Shown: positions 16,705 to 25,407 of the stretch, piece after piece
Numbering within the stretch: the first letter of the stretch is position 1
How the letters are laid out: each line of letters begins with the position of its first letter
Assembly (NCBI GenBank): GCA_910587715.1
Contig: CAJUMV010000011.1
Coordinates: forward strand, 24,905 to 88,904
DNA length: 64,000 nt
Source of the DNA: an uncultured Lachnospiraceae bacterium
GTDB lineage: Bacteria; Bacillota; Clostridia; Lachnospirales; Lachnospiraceae
Reading direction: 5' to 3'
Position numbers and translations under genes: made by a program
Notes under the pieces: model-generated
What the model was told of the DNA's origin: nothing
The model's input: only the letters and a program-made list of their open reading frames with translations
Database searches by the model: none

Positions 16705-18819
16705 TTAATCCCTCTTCATAATCTCACCGATTACAAGAAGAAGCATTAACTGTACCAAACCGCCGACGCCCTCTTCCCAGAGAATGCGTCCGCCTGTCAA
16801 ATCTTCAATCTGCGGAATCACCGCCGCAGCCGTTTTTGCCCAGACACCTCTGCGCGCATGTAAATCCTCCCCGCGAAAAGATACCTTCTGGTGCAGAATG
16901 TCATCATATGAGAGCTCCCCCACAACACCACGCTCACGCAGAAGCGAAAGCAGCGGCTCTACGTTAATCCCCGCATCCAGCACAAATTCCACGCCCAGCG
17001 TAATGTCCTTTATCTGCCCAGCTTTCTCCGGTCTTTTTAAAAGCGTCTCATCAAAGTATCGTATCACCAAATCAGCATATTGCTTCTGCGGATAAATGTA
17101 TTTCTCCGCGTCTCCCCGTCTGGCTTTCATCTGTTCGAGGACTGCCGCCCTGTCATGTCCCCGCTCGTCCTCATCCCTGCACAGCTTCCAATGGCAGCGC
17201 AGCGCTTCGTCCGTATCCAGATACACCTTCATATCAAGCACCTGTCTCATCTGCGGCAGATACAGGGAATGCAGCCCGCATAAAACGACATAAGGCTTTG
17301 GCGACAACCGTCTCTTTCGTGTAAACGTGCCCGTTTCATGGTCATAATCCACACGCTTAATCGCATTATTTCCGCGAAGCACCTTTAAGTCCTCCGCCTG
17401 CCTGTACAAATAATTGGCACGGGGATTTAAATGCGTCATTTCCTTCCAGTTTTGACTGTCCCGCTCCCATTTATGGTCGCCGTCCCCTTCCAGCGCAAGC
17501 ACCCGCTCCTTTGACAAAAGCGTCTTAAGCGTCACTAAAAGTCTGGTTTTTCCCGCGCCGCTGTCCCCGGCAATGCCGATAGTAAAGGGACGGTTTCTCC
17601 TGCGGTAATAAGAATTGCTGCCCACGCCGTAAAGATACATGCAGACCACCAGAATCAAAAAAACGCCCACCATCAGCGAAAAGACAATATCTCTGACTCC
17701 CTCGTCAGACAACTTTAAAAAGGTAAGACTCCGTCCCAGAAAATATAAATCTACAAACCGCGTCGTATGGAAAAAGACATAATACAGAAGATACAGCACA
17801 TTAAAACCACCGTAGACAAACACCATCTTTCCGCGGCTCTCATTCTGTCTCGCCAGATACAGCATAAAAAACGGCACAATCCAGATAAACCACGCCGGCA
17901 TTGCCGGAACAAAAATAAGAAATGCCGAAAACAGCAGCCCCGTCATGCTGATTAAAAGGTCACAGTTCATCTGGTTGACCCGAAACGCTTGAAAATAAAG
18001 AAAAAGCAAAACCAGCACAGTCAGAAGCAGGTGCGCGCTTCCATAATCAAAATACACCCTGCCGATCGCCCGCTGCTCTTTATTCAGCAAAACCATGTTA
18101 ACGAAGCCGCTTCCCCAGAAGGGCAGCACAATTGCCACCGTCAAGCCAATCGGAAGTCCCGTCATACATACCGCTTTTTTCCAGCCTTTCCTCTTATAAA
18201 TATAAAGAAAAAAAAGGGGAAGCGCCGCCGCGATATGAAACTTCGAGGCAAGAGCCAGCGTGAGAAAAAGAATAAACCGCCGCTCATACACATGCTCATT
18301 TTTCGCCGTCATGTTCATTTCACTCAGATAATAGACCGCCCCCACCAAAAATACGGTAGGAATCAAGTCAAGCTGACCGTGCATATAAGAAGCATATAAA
18401 ATAATCGGCGATAAAAAGTGCAGCGCTAATATATATTTTCTTTTATCTCTGGAAATGCGGAACAGATAATATAAACCGAGAAGGTCCGCGAAAAGAATCG
18501 GCAGCTTAAAAACCAGATTTCTTAAAAATACAGGCATACCGCTGATAAACGTGACAAAAACGCCGCCGATACATTCCACCAGAAGCATGACGGGCGGGTA
18601 AGGAAATGAGGGCAGCAGCCCATTGTCATAATAAACCTGATACGGATTCTCCCCGTGTAAAAAAAGATCCACAAAGGGAATGAACATCTGATCCTGATAA
18701 TCGGAAGAAAAAAGCCCCATCAAAAGTAACTTAAACAAGACTCCCATGAGAATGGCAGTTTTCAGATACTTCTGATAATTTTTTTCCATATCGAGCCTAT
18801 GTAACATCTTACAGCCCAT
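16705..18819 (-). CDS. Fusion of membrane GT-C-type transferase and phosphoribulokinase/uridine-kinase-like domain
   Basis: 704 residues. The N-terminal about 400 residues are polytopic, with about ten or more hydrophobic segments and motifs reminiscent of polyprenol-dependent mannosyltransferases (NPYQVYY, SFPYPPVML, YMHGQLDLIP). After a basic linker, about residues 412-620 form a P-loop kinase: Walker A in GIAGDSGAGKT, LEGDGDHKWERD, LNPRANYLY, CGLHSLYL, and a lid-like RDEDERGHD, the order seen in phosphoribulokinases. An about 85-residue C-terminal tail is unassigned. The frame is continuous with no stop between domains. Start uncertain (ATG 18819, 18807 or 18789). Between the tandem nucleotidyltransferase and HAD genes. 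I know of no characterised protein with this architecture. Confidence 0.8.
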   Translation of the reverse strand: MGCKMLHRLDMEKNYQKYLKTAILMGVLFKLLLMGLFSSDYQDQMFIPFVDLFLHGENPYQVYYDNGLLPSFPYPPVMLLVECIGGVFVTFISGMPVFLRNLVFKLPILFADLLGLYYLFRISRDKRKYILALHFLSPIILYASYMHGQLDLIPTVFLVGAVYYLSEMNMTAKNEHVYERRFILFLTLALASKFHIAAALPLFFLYIYKRKGWKKAVCMTGLPIGLTVAIVLPFWGSGFVNMVLLNKEQRAIGRVYFDYGSAHLLLTVLVLLFLYFQAFRVNQMNCDLLISMTGLLFSAFLIFVPAMPAWFIWIVPFFMLYLARQNESRGKMVFVYGGFNVLYLLYYVFFHTTRFVDLYFLGRSLTFLKLSDEGVRDIVFSLMVGVFLILVVCMYLYGVGSNSYYRRRNRPFTIGIAGDSGAGKTRLLVTLKTLLSKERVLALEGDGDHKWERDSQNWKEMTHLNPRANYLYRQAEDLKVLRGNNAIKRVDYDHETGTFTRKRRLSPKPYVVLCGLHSLYLPQMRQVLDMKVYLDTDEALRCHWKLCRDEDERGHDRAAVLEQMKARRGDAEKYIYPQKQYADLVIRYFDETLLKRPEKAGQIKDITLGVEFVLDAGINVEPLLSLLRERGVVGELSYDDILHQKVSFRGEDLHARRGVWAKTAAAVIPQIEDLTGGRILWEEGVGGLVQLMLLLVIGEIMKRD

Positions 18820-18895
18820 ATCCTTCTGTATCTTTTTTGAACCGGTGTTTTATGCCTCCCGCAATGCATATCAAAAACCCACCTGATAAACCGAT

Positions 18896-20599
18896 TCATT
18901 TTTCCGCAGAAATTATGCCTTCATGCATAAGAAACGTCTTAAAATAGGCATAGGTATTCTGATATCCTTCGTAATCCGCGGGCGTTCCCCAGCCCACATA
19001 ACGGTCGATATCGAAAATCTTCGCACGATACCCTAAGTCTAACACATGTTTCACCGTCTGGTCTACATAGAATTCCCCATTGATTCTGTCATTTTCCCGA
19101 ATCATTTTCTCTGTGGCGTCAAAAAAGACCTTCGCCCGCTTAAACCAGAACGTCGCCACCACCGCCGGATCCTCCATGGGCGTGTCGGAGATCGCCTTTT
19201 TGATGGAGGTGCCTGTGATATTGCCCGCTTCATCGGTGAGCATCCAGCCGTAGGCATTGGAGTTTTGCAGCACCGCTTCATTGTGACGGTATGTAAAGAC
19301 AATACAGTCGCAAGTCTGTTTCATTTCCTCAAACGCCGTCCTGTCAATATCCATCCCGTTGTCACAGCCCGCAATCAGAAGCTCTTCTTCCGGGTCTAAG
19401 CAGTCCTTCGCCAGCATACAGGTACATGCCTGCCCCTCCGTGAGCCGGTCTATCGTGATAAACTGCGCCTTTTCATAATATGCCTTGATGGCGTCTTCCA
19501 CCCCGTCCGCCCGATGGAATGTACGATCTACGTAAATCAAATTGCTCCCGTCCGCCGCTATCCCCGGCAAATCTTTTGTGGCACAGACGACCATCGGCTT
19601 TTTCGCCCCATCGAACCGGTCAATCGTGGGAATCGCCGGTTTATGTACACGGTAGCCCGCATCAGCAAAACGCTGCCCCGCGCCCGCCATAGGAATTAAA
19701 ACCTTTCCCGCCGCCAAATCAGACACTTCTGTCAGTCTGTTCTTTTCACTTTGGAGAATTACATCCGTCCAATACATAAACTCCCGCATATCCTCCGGCG
19801 TGCCCCACTGGCAAAAATACGGCACGTCCGTAGGCACCCACACCTTAAGTCCGTCCCGCACCATGAAATTGTAAGGCAGGCTCGCGTAATACTCCCCATT
19901 AATGGCACACTCTTCATGCTCCGTCAGAATCTGACAATATTTTTCCATCACCGCGCCGTCTCTAAAATAATAAACGCCCGGCGAATGTTTCGCCTTTGTC
20001 TTATCCTTCTCAAAAGAATACTTTTCACGTATTTCGATTAAATTATCCTCGTCGTCGGTCAGACAGGACGCATAAAAGTTTTTCTGCGGTAAAAGATTCG
20101 GGTGAAATCCCGTATAACAGGGCACCGCCCCGTCGCAGTTCCGCGCCTTCGCCTCTTTCGCAAACGCCTGAAAATCCCACGTCATATAGAAATCACAGTA
20201 GTTGATGATACAGCCGTCCTCTCGCTGAAAACCTGCTGATGCCGCATTTTCTTCAATCTTGACGCCGTCCGAACCACCCTCTGCGTTATTTCCATTTGAC
20301 GCACATAACGCCCTGTATGCCCGCAGCACGTCATACACAGGTCCCTTTTTCACCCAATTTTCTATCGTTACAATGATCGCTCCCGGCGCAAGCGCAAGCA
20401 GCTTTTCCCTCATGGAAGGGTCTTTCTGTAAATGCTCCCCCCGGCACACAAAAATAAACTGCACGTCTTTCGGGTACATACCTTTCACAATCCATTCAAT
20501 GACTGGCTTTCCCATCACCGGAATAAAAGGTTTCAATTCTTTGTACCCCGCCGCCACAAAACGAGAACCGTAGCCCGTCATAGGTATAAATATGTTCAT
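18896..20599 (-). CDS. Tandem (two-domain) sugar nucleotidyltransferase
   Basis: 567 residues with two complete nucleotidyltransferase domains in one chain. Domain 1 (about 1-280) has FIPMTGYGSRF, a Lys-Pro acceptor loop and a metal-site candidate YCDFYMTWD; domain 2 (about 296-567) has IPMAGAGQRF and IAGCDNGMD. Each ends with the same landmark: WGTPEDMREF in domain 1 and WGTPADYEGY in domain 2, showing an internal duplication. Both look catalytically intact. The expected reaction is NTP plus sugar- or polyol-phosphate to NDP-sugar and pyrophosphate. Starts 12 bases after the aldolase stop, with GGGGGATTGTCAT before the ATG. The sugar is unknown. Confidence 0.87.
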   Translation of the reverse strand: MNIFIPMTGYGSRFVAAGYKELKPFIPVMGKPVIEWIVKGMYPKDVQFIFVCRGEHLQKDPSMREKLLALAPGAIIVTIENWVKKGPVYDVLRAYRALCASNGNNAEGGSDGVKIEENAASAGFQREDGCIINYCDFYMTWDFQAFAKEAKARNCDGAVPCYTGFHPNLLPQKNFYASCLTDDEDNLIEIREKYSFEKDKTKAKHSPGVYYFRDGAVMEKYCQILTEHEECAINGEYYASLPYNFMVRDGLKVWVPTDVPYFCQWGTPEDMREFMYWTDVILQSEKNRLTEVSDLAAGKVLIPMAGAGQRFADAGYRVHKPAIPTIDRFDGAKKPMVVCATKDLPGIAADGSNLIYVDRTFHRADGVEDAIKAYYEKAQFITIDRLTEGQACTCMLAKDCLDPEEELLIAGCDNGMDIDRTAFEEMKQTCDCIVFTYRHNEAVLQNSNAYGWMLTDEAGNITGTSIKKAISDTPMEDPAVVATFWFKRAKVFFDATEKMIRENDRINGEFYVDQTVKHVLDLGYRAKIFDIDRYVGWGTPADYEGYQNTYAYFKTFLMHEGIISAEK

Positions 20600-20611
20600 A
20601 TGACAATCCCC

Positions 20612-21667
20612 CTATAGTTTCCTGCGGTATTTCTCCGCATCCCAGTTTAAAAGCGCGTCCTGCTGCCCTTCGCTCAAATACTGCATCTCATGGGCGTGGT
20701 TCGCCGTCTGCACCTGCGCCGCAAAACTCATAACATTCTCAATCTCCTGTGCCTTTTTCACACTCTCCGCCAAAATGTATACATATCCCTTGTAGCAGAT
20801 CATAGCCGGAACGCCGTTTCTCTCTATAAAAGCAGTAACATCCGCCGCACGGAAATCATCCGCCAGAAACATTGGTTTTTTCGACCCGTATACCACACAG
20901 TCCGGACAGAACGCATGATTCCATTTTTCCGCGTGTAAAATATCCTCTTCCGCCGCCTCCGGAGACAAAAAGCGATTTTCAGAAAAGTAAACGATTTTAT
21001 CAGCAAGCGCCGAAATCCCAGCAAAAGCGTCCCAGAGTTTCGTTGCATTCGGGTACGCCTGATAGGAAACCCGTAAATATGCCGCAATCTTTTCCAGTAC
21101 CTCTTCCGTCCGGGAAATCACACCTTCCGCAAGATCGCCGCTCACCACAAGCCCGTGGCTCTCCAAAAAGATAATCTCCGGCTCGCCTGCCGCCTGACAG
21201 ATTTTATAATAAGTCTCCGCAAGAGCCGCACCCGGCTTCCGGTAAGGCACATAAACCGCATCGGGAAACAGCTCCTCAAGAATTTCCCTGCCGTCTTTCC
21301 TTGCCGTCAAAATATTCACTAACGTCGGATGGGAATGCAGCGTGTACTTCCCCGTCACCGCATGGAGAAACGTCTCGATGGAGGCGCGTCCACCCGCCAT
21401 CTGCGCCTTTGCAAGAAGAGCGTTCCCCGCATCCTCCGTCAGTACGAACTTGCCGTCCGCCTGCATATTCTCCTGAAAATACTCCGCAATCAGACGATAA
21501 TCCACTTTTGCATAGCCGCTGTTCTCACTCACATCCGCCAGCTGGACGCCTGAGCTTTTCACCAGCATAATCTGGTCGTCCAGCTTCACAGAAGTGTTGC
21601 CGCCGCCCGCCTGCGCCAGGTCGTTTCGCATACCCGCGTATTTTGAAATCCGAATAAAACCCTGCAT
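20612..21667 (-). CDS. Class II aldolase/adducin-family enzyme
   Basis: 351 residues from ATG 21667 (GGAG six bases upstream; ATG 21679 is the alternative). The N-terminal about 230 residues are a class II aldolase/epimerase fold with AGGGNTSVK for phosphate binding, the zinc pair in LHSHPTLV and a third His in ESHGLVVSG; the SIETFLH Glu fits the catalytic acid. An extra C-terminal about 110-residue region follows. Relatives include fuculose- and rhamnulose-phosphate aldolases and ribulose-phosphate 4-epimerase. First gene of the glycan cluster, which suggests it makes or reshapes a phosphorylated sugar precursor instead of degrading one; that is inference. Confidence 0.87.
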   Translation of the reverse strand: MQGFIRISKYAGMRNDLAQAGGGNTSVKLDDQIMLVKSSGVQLADVSENSGYAKVDYRLIAEYFQENMQADGKFVLTEDAGNALLAKAQMAGGRASIETFLHAVTGKYTLHSHPTLVNILTARKDGREILEELFPDAVYVPYRKPGAALAETYYKICQAAGEPEIIFLESHGLVVSGDLAEGVISRTEEVLEKIAAYLRVSYQAYPNATKLWDAFAGISALADKIVYFSENRFLSPEAAEEDILHAEKWNHAFCPDCVVYGSKKPMFLADDFRAADVTAFIERNGVPAMICYKGYVYILAESVKKAQEIENVMSFAAQVQTANHAHEMQYLSEGQQDALLNWDAEKYRRKL

Positions 21668-21756
21668 CTGATTCTCCATTCCAAAGCATCCGCAGCGGGA
21701 CGCTTTCTTTTTCCTATATGTCGATTTGTGTCAAACTACTTAGATTATAACAATAA

Positions 21757-22464
21757 TTAAGGATTTTGACATAAGAAATATAGAAAATCCTCCACAATTT
21801 TATTAAACGCCTCCGGGTTCTTATTTGCAATAAAATGGTCCCCCGGAATCACGGAAAGTTTTGCATTCGGTATACTCTGCGCAATGATTTCCGTATGCTC
21901 CTGCTTAATCATATCCTTCGTTCCCACAATAACGAGCGTCGGCGCCTGAATCGCACGCAGTTCTTCAGGCTGGATATTCGGTTCATTCACCATTAAGCCC
22001 AGAATCTCCATATGGGATTTCGCTTCTTCCGATTTTCCCGCAAACAGTTTCGCAAACCGATAGCCAATCTCTATCGGAATCTGTATGCTTCTCTTGACTC
22101 CCTTTGTATCCAAATTCCCACCATTTAGGATGAGCGCTTTCACCCGGTCCGGATATTTTAACGCAAACTTCATGGCAATATTTGCACCGTCAGAAAACCC
22201 CAGTATGATTGCTTTCTGAATCTCCAATTTGTCCATCAGTTTATGTAAGTCCGCGGCAAACTGCTCCATCGTAAAAGGCGCCGTCCCCCGCGGGGATTTC
22301 CCATGTCCTCTTGTATCGACTGCAATCACCCGATATCTGTCGAAAAAATTAGCCACTTGATTGACAAAATAAGTCCCATCCTCCCCGTTTCCGTGCAAAA
22401 GTAACAACGCTTCTCCCTCGCCCTGCTCCTGATAATACAAATTGATATCCCTCATTTTCTCCAT
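21757..22464 (-). CDS. Alpha/beta-fold hydrolase
   Basis: 235 residues, cytoplasmic. ATG 22464 follows GTGGGAGCAGAA; longer starts add unconserved residues. Catalytic triad: nucleophile Ser in GFSDGAN near residue 92, Asp in VGTKDM, and His in PGDHF near the end; the oxyanion loop is LLHGNGED. Ester or lactone substrate unknown. It is on the same strand as the glycan cluster and ends about 90 bases before it. A TATAAT-like box in that gap suggests the cluster has its own promoter, but read-through cannot be excluded. Confidence 0.9.
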   Translation of the reverse strand: MEKMRDINLYYQEQGEGEALLLLHGNGEDGTYFVNQVANFFDRYRVIAVDTRGHGKSPRGTAPFTMEQFAADLHKLMDKLEIQKAIILGFSDGANIAMKFALKYPDRVKALILNGGNLDTKGVKRSIQIPIEIGYRFAKLFAGKSEEAKSHMEILGLMVNEPNIQPEELRAIQAPTLVIVGTKDMIKQEHTEIIAQSIPNAKLSVIPGDHFIANKNPEAFNKIVEDFLYFLCQNP

Positions 22465-22525
22465 TTCTGCTCCCACTCTGCGCATACCAGGTTTTTGTCA
22501 AACAGCGCGCAGATACAAAATTTGT

Positions 22526-23434
22526 TTACATCAAAATACTTTCCTGCGAAAAGCCCTTCAAAAATTTATAGAGCGTGTCCGCCGCAAAATTTTTTCCCCG
22601 TCCCCGATCGGAAACAACCTGTATAGACCGCCCCGGGATATCGCCGCTTATCGGTATCTGTACGAGCTTCCCTTCCTTAATCAAAGGCGCGGCAATTTTC
22701 TCCGGCACAAAACCGATACCAAAATTATTTTCGATAAGCGGCAGCATAAGATCCGATGTCTCCACTTCCATATCCGGCTCAAAATCTACGCCGTGCTGTA
22801 TGAAAAAATCTTTGTAGAGAGCGTAGGTCGCGCTCTCCCTGCCCAGCCCGATCCACGGATATTTTCTGATATCTTTTAGCTGTAACGAGGTTTTGCACAA
22901 ATCCTGATACCGCATTCCTCCCACAAGAATTTCCGCAAAATCCAGTACGGGAAACCCCGAAACGGTCGCCGGCAGTTCATAGGGCATGGTAATCACCGCA
23001 AAATCCACCCGCCCGCCGGTGAGTTGTCTGATTGTCTCCGGCGTTGTGTGGTTGTGGATTTTAATTTTTACTTCCGGGTATTGCTGCCGGAAATCATGCA
23101 GAGCGTCCAGTAAAAAAAGGTGAAGAGCCGTCTCCGTCGTCCCAATCTCCACCGAACCGCCGCCCAGAATGGCAGGTCCACCAATCTCCTCCTGCGCATT
23201 CATCAGATGCCTGTAGGCAACCTCCACATGCGAATAGAGCCGTTCCCCTTCCTCTGTCAGGCGAATCCCTCTAGCCTCCCGGATAAACAGACGACACCCA
23301 AGCTGGGATTCCAGCAGCTTCATCACACGCGTCACATTGGGCTGGTTGCTGCCAAGCGCTGCCGCCGCTCTCGTTATATTTTCATATTTCGCCACATAGT
23401 AAAAAATTTTATAGTACTCAAAATTAATATCCAT
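22526..23434 (-). CDS. LysR-family transcriptional regulator
   Basis: 302 residues from ATG 23434, where the conserved helix-turn-helix begins (YYKIFYYVAKYENITRAA). A GGAG lies about 15 bases upstream, rather far, so the start is not certain. The winged helix covers residues 1-60, followed by the two-lobe effector domain. It diverges from the MATE transporter gene at 23546, the typical arrangement for a LysR protein regulating its neighbour. The alpha/beta hydrolase follows on the same strand after about 60 bases. Effector unknown. Confidence 0.92.
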   Translation of the reverse strand: MDINFEYYKIFYYVAKYENITRAAAALGSNQPNVTRVMKLLESQLGCRLFIREARGIRLTEEGERLYSHVEVAYRHLMNAQEEIGGPAILGGGSVEIGTTETALHLFLLDALHDFRQQYPEVKIKIHNHTTPETIRQLTGGRVDFAVITMPYELPATVSGFPVLDFAEILVGGMRYQDLCKTSLQLKDIRKYPWIGLGRESATYALYKDFFIQHGVDFEPDMEVETSDLMLPLIENNFGIGFVPEKIAAPLIKEGKLVQIPISGDIPGRSIQVVSDRGRGKNFAADTLYKFLKGFSQESILM

Positions 23435-23469
23435 ATATATTTTATATTGCTCCAATATAACATATACAT

Positions 23470-23498
23470 TTTTCACATCCGACAAAATGAATTATAAT
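23470..23498 (+). promoter_or_regulatory. Candidate sigma-A promoter for the MATE gene
   Basis: TTTTCA, 17-base spacer, perfect TATAAT (23493-23498), about 48 bases before the MATE start codon and inside the LysR/MATE divergent gap. Confidence 0.5.
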
Positions 23499-23545
23499 AC
23501 GTTTTCGGAAATATGTAAATGAAATGCGGGAAAGGACACGGCATT

Positions 23546-24877
23546 ATGAATAAAGATTTGACCATCGGAGAACCCAAAAAAGTATTGTGGCAGTTTTGCC
23601 TGCCTCTTTTTGGCAGCATTATCTTCCAACAGCTTTATAATATAGCGGACAGCCTTGTGGCAGGAAAATTTATCGGGGAGAACGCGCTGGCGGCGGTTGG
23701 AAACAGCTATGAAATCACTCTGATCTTCATTGCTTTTGCTTTCGGCTGTAATATGGGATGCTCCGTCATCACCTCGCAATTGTTTGGCGCAAAAGACTAC
23801 CGCAGATTGAAAACTGCTGTATCCACCGCCTGCCTTTTCAGCGCTGTCGTATGCGGCGCGCTGATGCTGATTGGCATTTTGGGGTGCGATCCTCTGCTGC
23901 GTCTGATCCGGACGCCGGAGGAACTGCTCGCGGACTCCAAACTTTATCTGGATATTTATGTGTGGGGGCTGCCCTTTGTCTTTTTCTACAACATCGCAAC
24001 CGGCATTTTCTCCGCCCTCGGAGACTCCAAAACCCCCTTCTATTTTCTGGCGGTATCTTCCACGTCAAATATCGCGGTGGATATCCTGTTTGTAAAAGCT
24101 TTTCACATGGGCGTTGCCGGCGTAGCGTGGGCGACCTTTTTATGTCAGGGCGTCAGCTGCATTCTCGCCGTTTTAACAATATATATGCGATTGAAAAAAA
24201 TTCCCTGCGATAAAAAACCGGCGTTGTTTGACGCCGGACTATTAAGAAAGATTGTGGTAATCGCCATACCGAGCATTCTCCAGCAAAGCTTTATCTCTAT
24301 TGGAAATATCCTGATTCAAAGTGTCATCAACGGCTTTGGCGCCTCCGTCATGGCAGGATATTCCGCCGCCATAAAGCTGAACAATCTGGTTATTACCTCC
24401 TTCACCACAATCGGCAACGGTATTTCCAACTTTGCTGCGCAGAATCTGGGCGCCGGAAAATACAGCCGCTTAAAAGACGGCTTCAAAGCGGGGATTAAAA
24501 TGGTATGGTGCCTGTGCGTTCCCTTTTGCGCCCTCTATATCTTCCTCGGAAAATACTTACTTCTTTTATTCATGGAAAAAGGCTCGACTGCCGCTATATT
24601 GACAGGACAGCAGATTTTATGGATTCTGTCTCCGTTTTATTTTGTCGTATCCGCAAAGTTGATCGCGGACGGCATTCTCCGGGGTATCAGCGCCATGCGG
24701 CAGTTTATGGCAGCCACCTTTACGGATTTGGCGCTGCGCGTGATTCTGGCATTTTTCCTGTCCGACCTGACACAGAGCGCTGTCGGTATCTGGTGCGCAT
24801 GGCCTGTGGGCTGGACAATTGCTACGGCAATTTCTATCTTTTTTTACCAAAGGGAATGCCGGAAATTTCCGAAGTAA
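23546..24877 (+). CDS. MATE-family efflux transporter
   Basis: Cation-coupled multidrug or metabolite exporter in the membrane. 443 residues, twelve predicted membrane segments in two related halves; NKDLTIGEPKKVLWQF and LFGSIIFQQLYNIAD at the N-terminus are typical of the Firmicute group. ATG 23546 follows AAAGGACACGGCATT; the upstream ATG at 23519 lacks a site. Divergent from the LysR regulator, its likely controller. Substrate unknown. Confidence 0.93.
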   Translation: MNKDLTIGEPKKVLWQFCLPLFGSIIFQQLYNIADSLVAGKFIGENALAAVGNSYEITLIFIAFAFGCNMGCSVITSQLFGAKDYRRLKTAVSTACLFSAVVCGALMLIGILGCDPLLRLIRTPEELLADSKLYLDIYVWGLPFVFFYNIATGIFSALGDSKTPFYFLAVSSTSNIAVDILFVKAFHMGVAGVAWATFLCQGVSCILAVLTIYMRLKKIPCDKKPALFDAGLLRKIVVIAIPSILQQSFISIGNILIQSVINGFGASVMAGYSAAIKLNNLVITSFTTIGNGISNFAAQNLGAGKYSRLKDGFKAGIKMVWCLCVPFCALYIFLGKYLLLLFMEKGSTAAILTGQQILWILSPFYFVVSAKLIADGILRGISAMRQFMAATFTDLALRVILAFFLSDLTQSAVGIWCAWPVGWTIATAISIFFYQRECRKFPK

Positions 24878-24954
24878 CAGCTACATTTCCATGCTCGGAA
24901 AATTTACCGCAGTCAAAGCATATTCGGAATCGGATTTCATTTTACAAGCAGTAC

Positions 24955-25407
24955 TCAGAATTTATACTGCATAAAGTTCCCGTTCTTCACAAATCCAAAA
25001 TCCGTGTAAAGCAGTACGCCCATATCCGAAGCGGTAATCTGCACACAGCCGCAGCCATATGCCCTCGCCTCCTCCACCACGCGCGTCAATAAAGCCTTTG
25101 CGATTCCCTGTCTGCGGTATTCGTCAGCCGTATACATACTGGAAAGCAGACCAATCTTTCCACTGGGGCAACTGAAATACGGCGGTTTTTCCACAAAGGA
25201 CATGCCGCTTGTGCCCACAATTTTCTCTCCGTCAACAGCCAGCCATGAGACAAACGTGCCGTCTGCCATATGCCGTTTATAATAATCAAGCAAAGCAGGC
25301 TTTAAGTCGATTTCCTCGGTTGCCCCCTCTTCCCGCAACTGGCAGATTCTCATTTCTATGAAAGTCTCCAAGTCGTTTTCTGTCAATTTTCTATACTGTA
25401 CTGCCAT
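24955..25407 (-). CDS. GNAT-family N-acetyltransferase
   Basis: Transfers an acetyl group from acetyl-CoA; 150 residues. The acetyl-CoA pyrophosphate loop is visible as YRRQGIAKALL near residue 97, preceded by the LLSSMYTADE beta strand and followed by DFGFVKNGNFM. AAGGGGGAAATAACC precedes the ATG. The start lies inside the 3' end of the GH125 gene (17-base overlap), so the two are translated together. Acceptor unknown. Confidence 0.9.
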   Translation of the reverse strand: MAVQYRKLTENDLETFIEMRICQLREEGATEEIDLKPALLDYYKRHMADGTFVSWLAVDGEKIVGTSGMSFVEKPPYFSCPSGKIGLLSSMYTADEYRRQGIAKALLTRVVEEARAYGCGCVQITASDMGVLLYTDFGFVKNGNFMQYKF

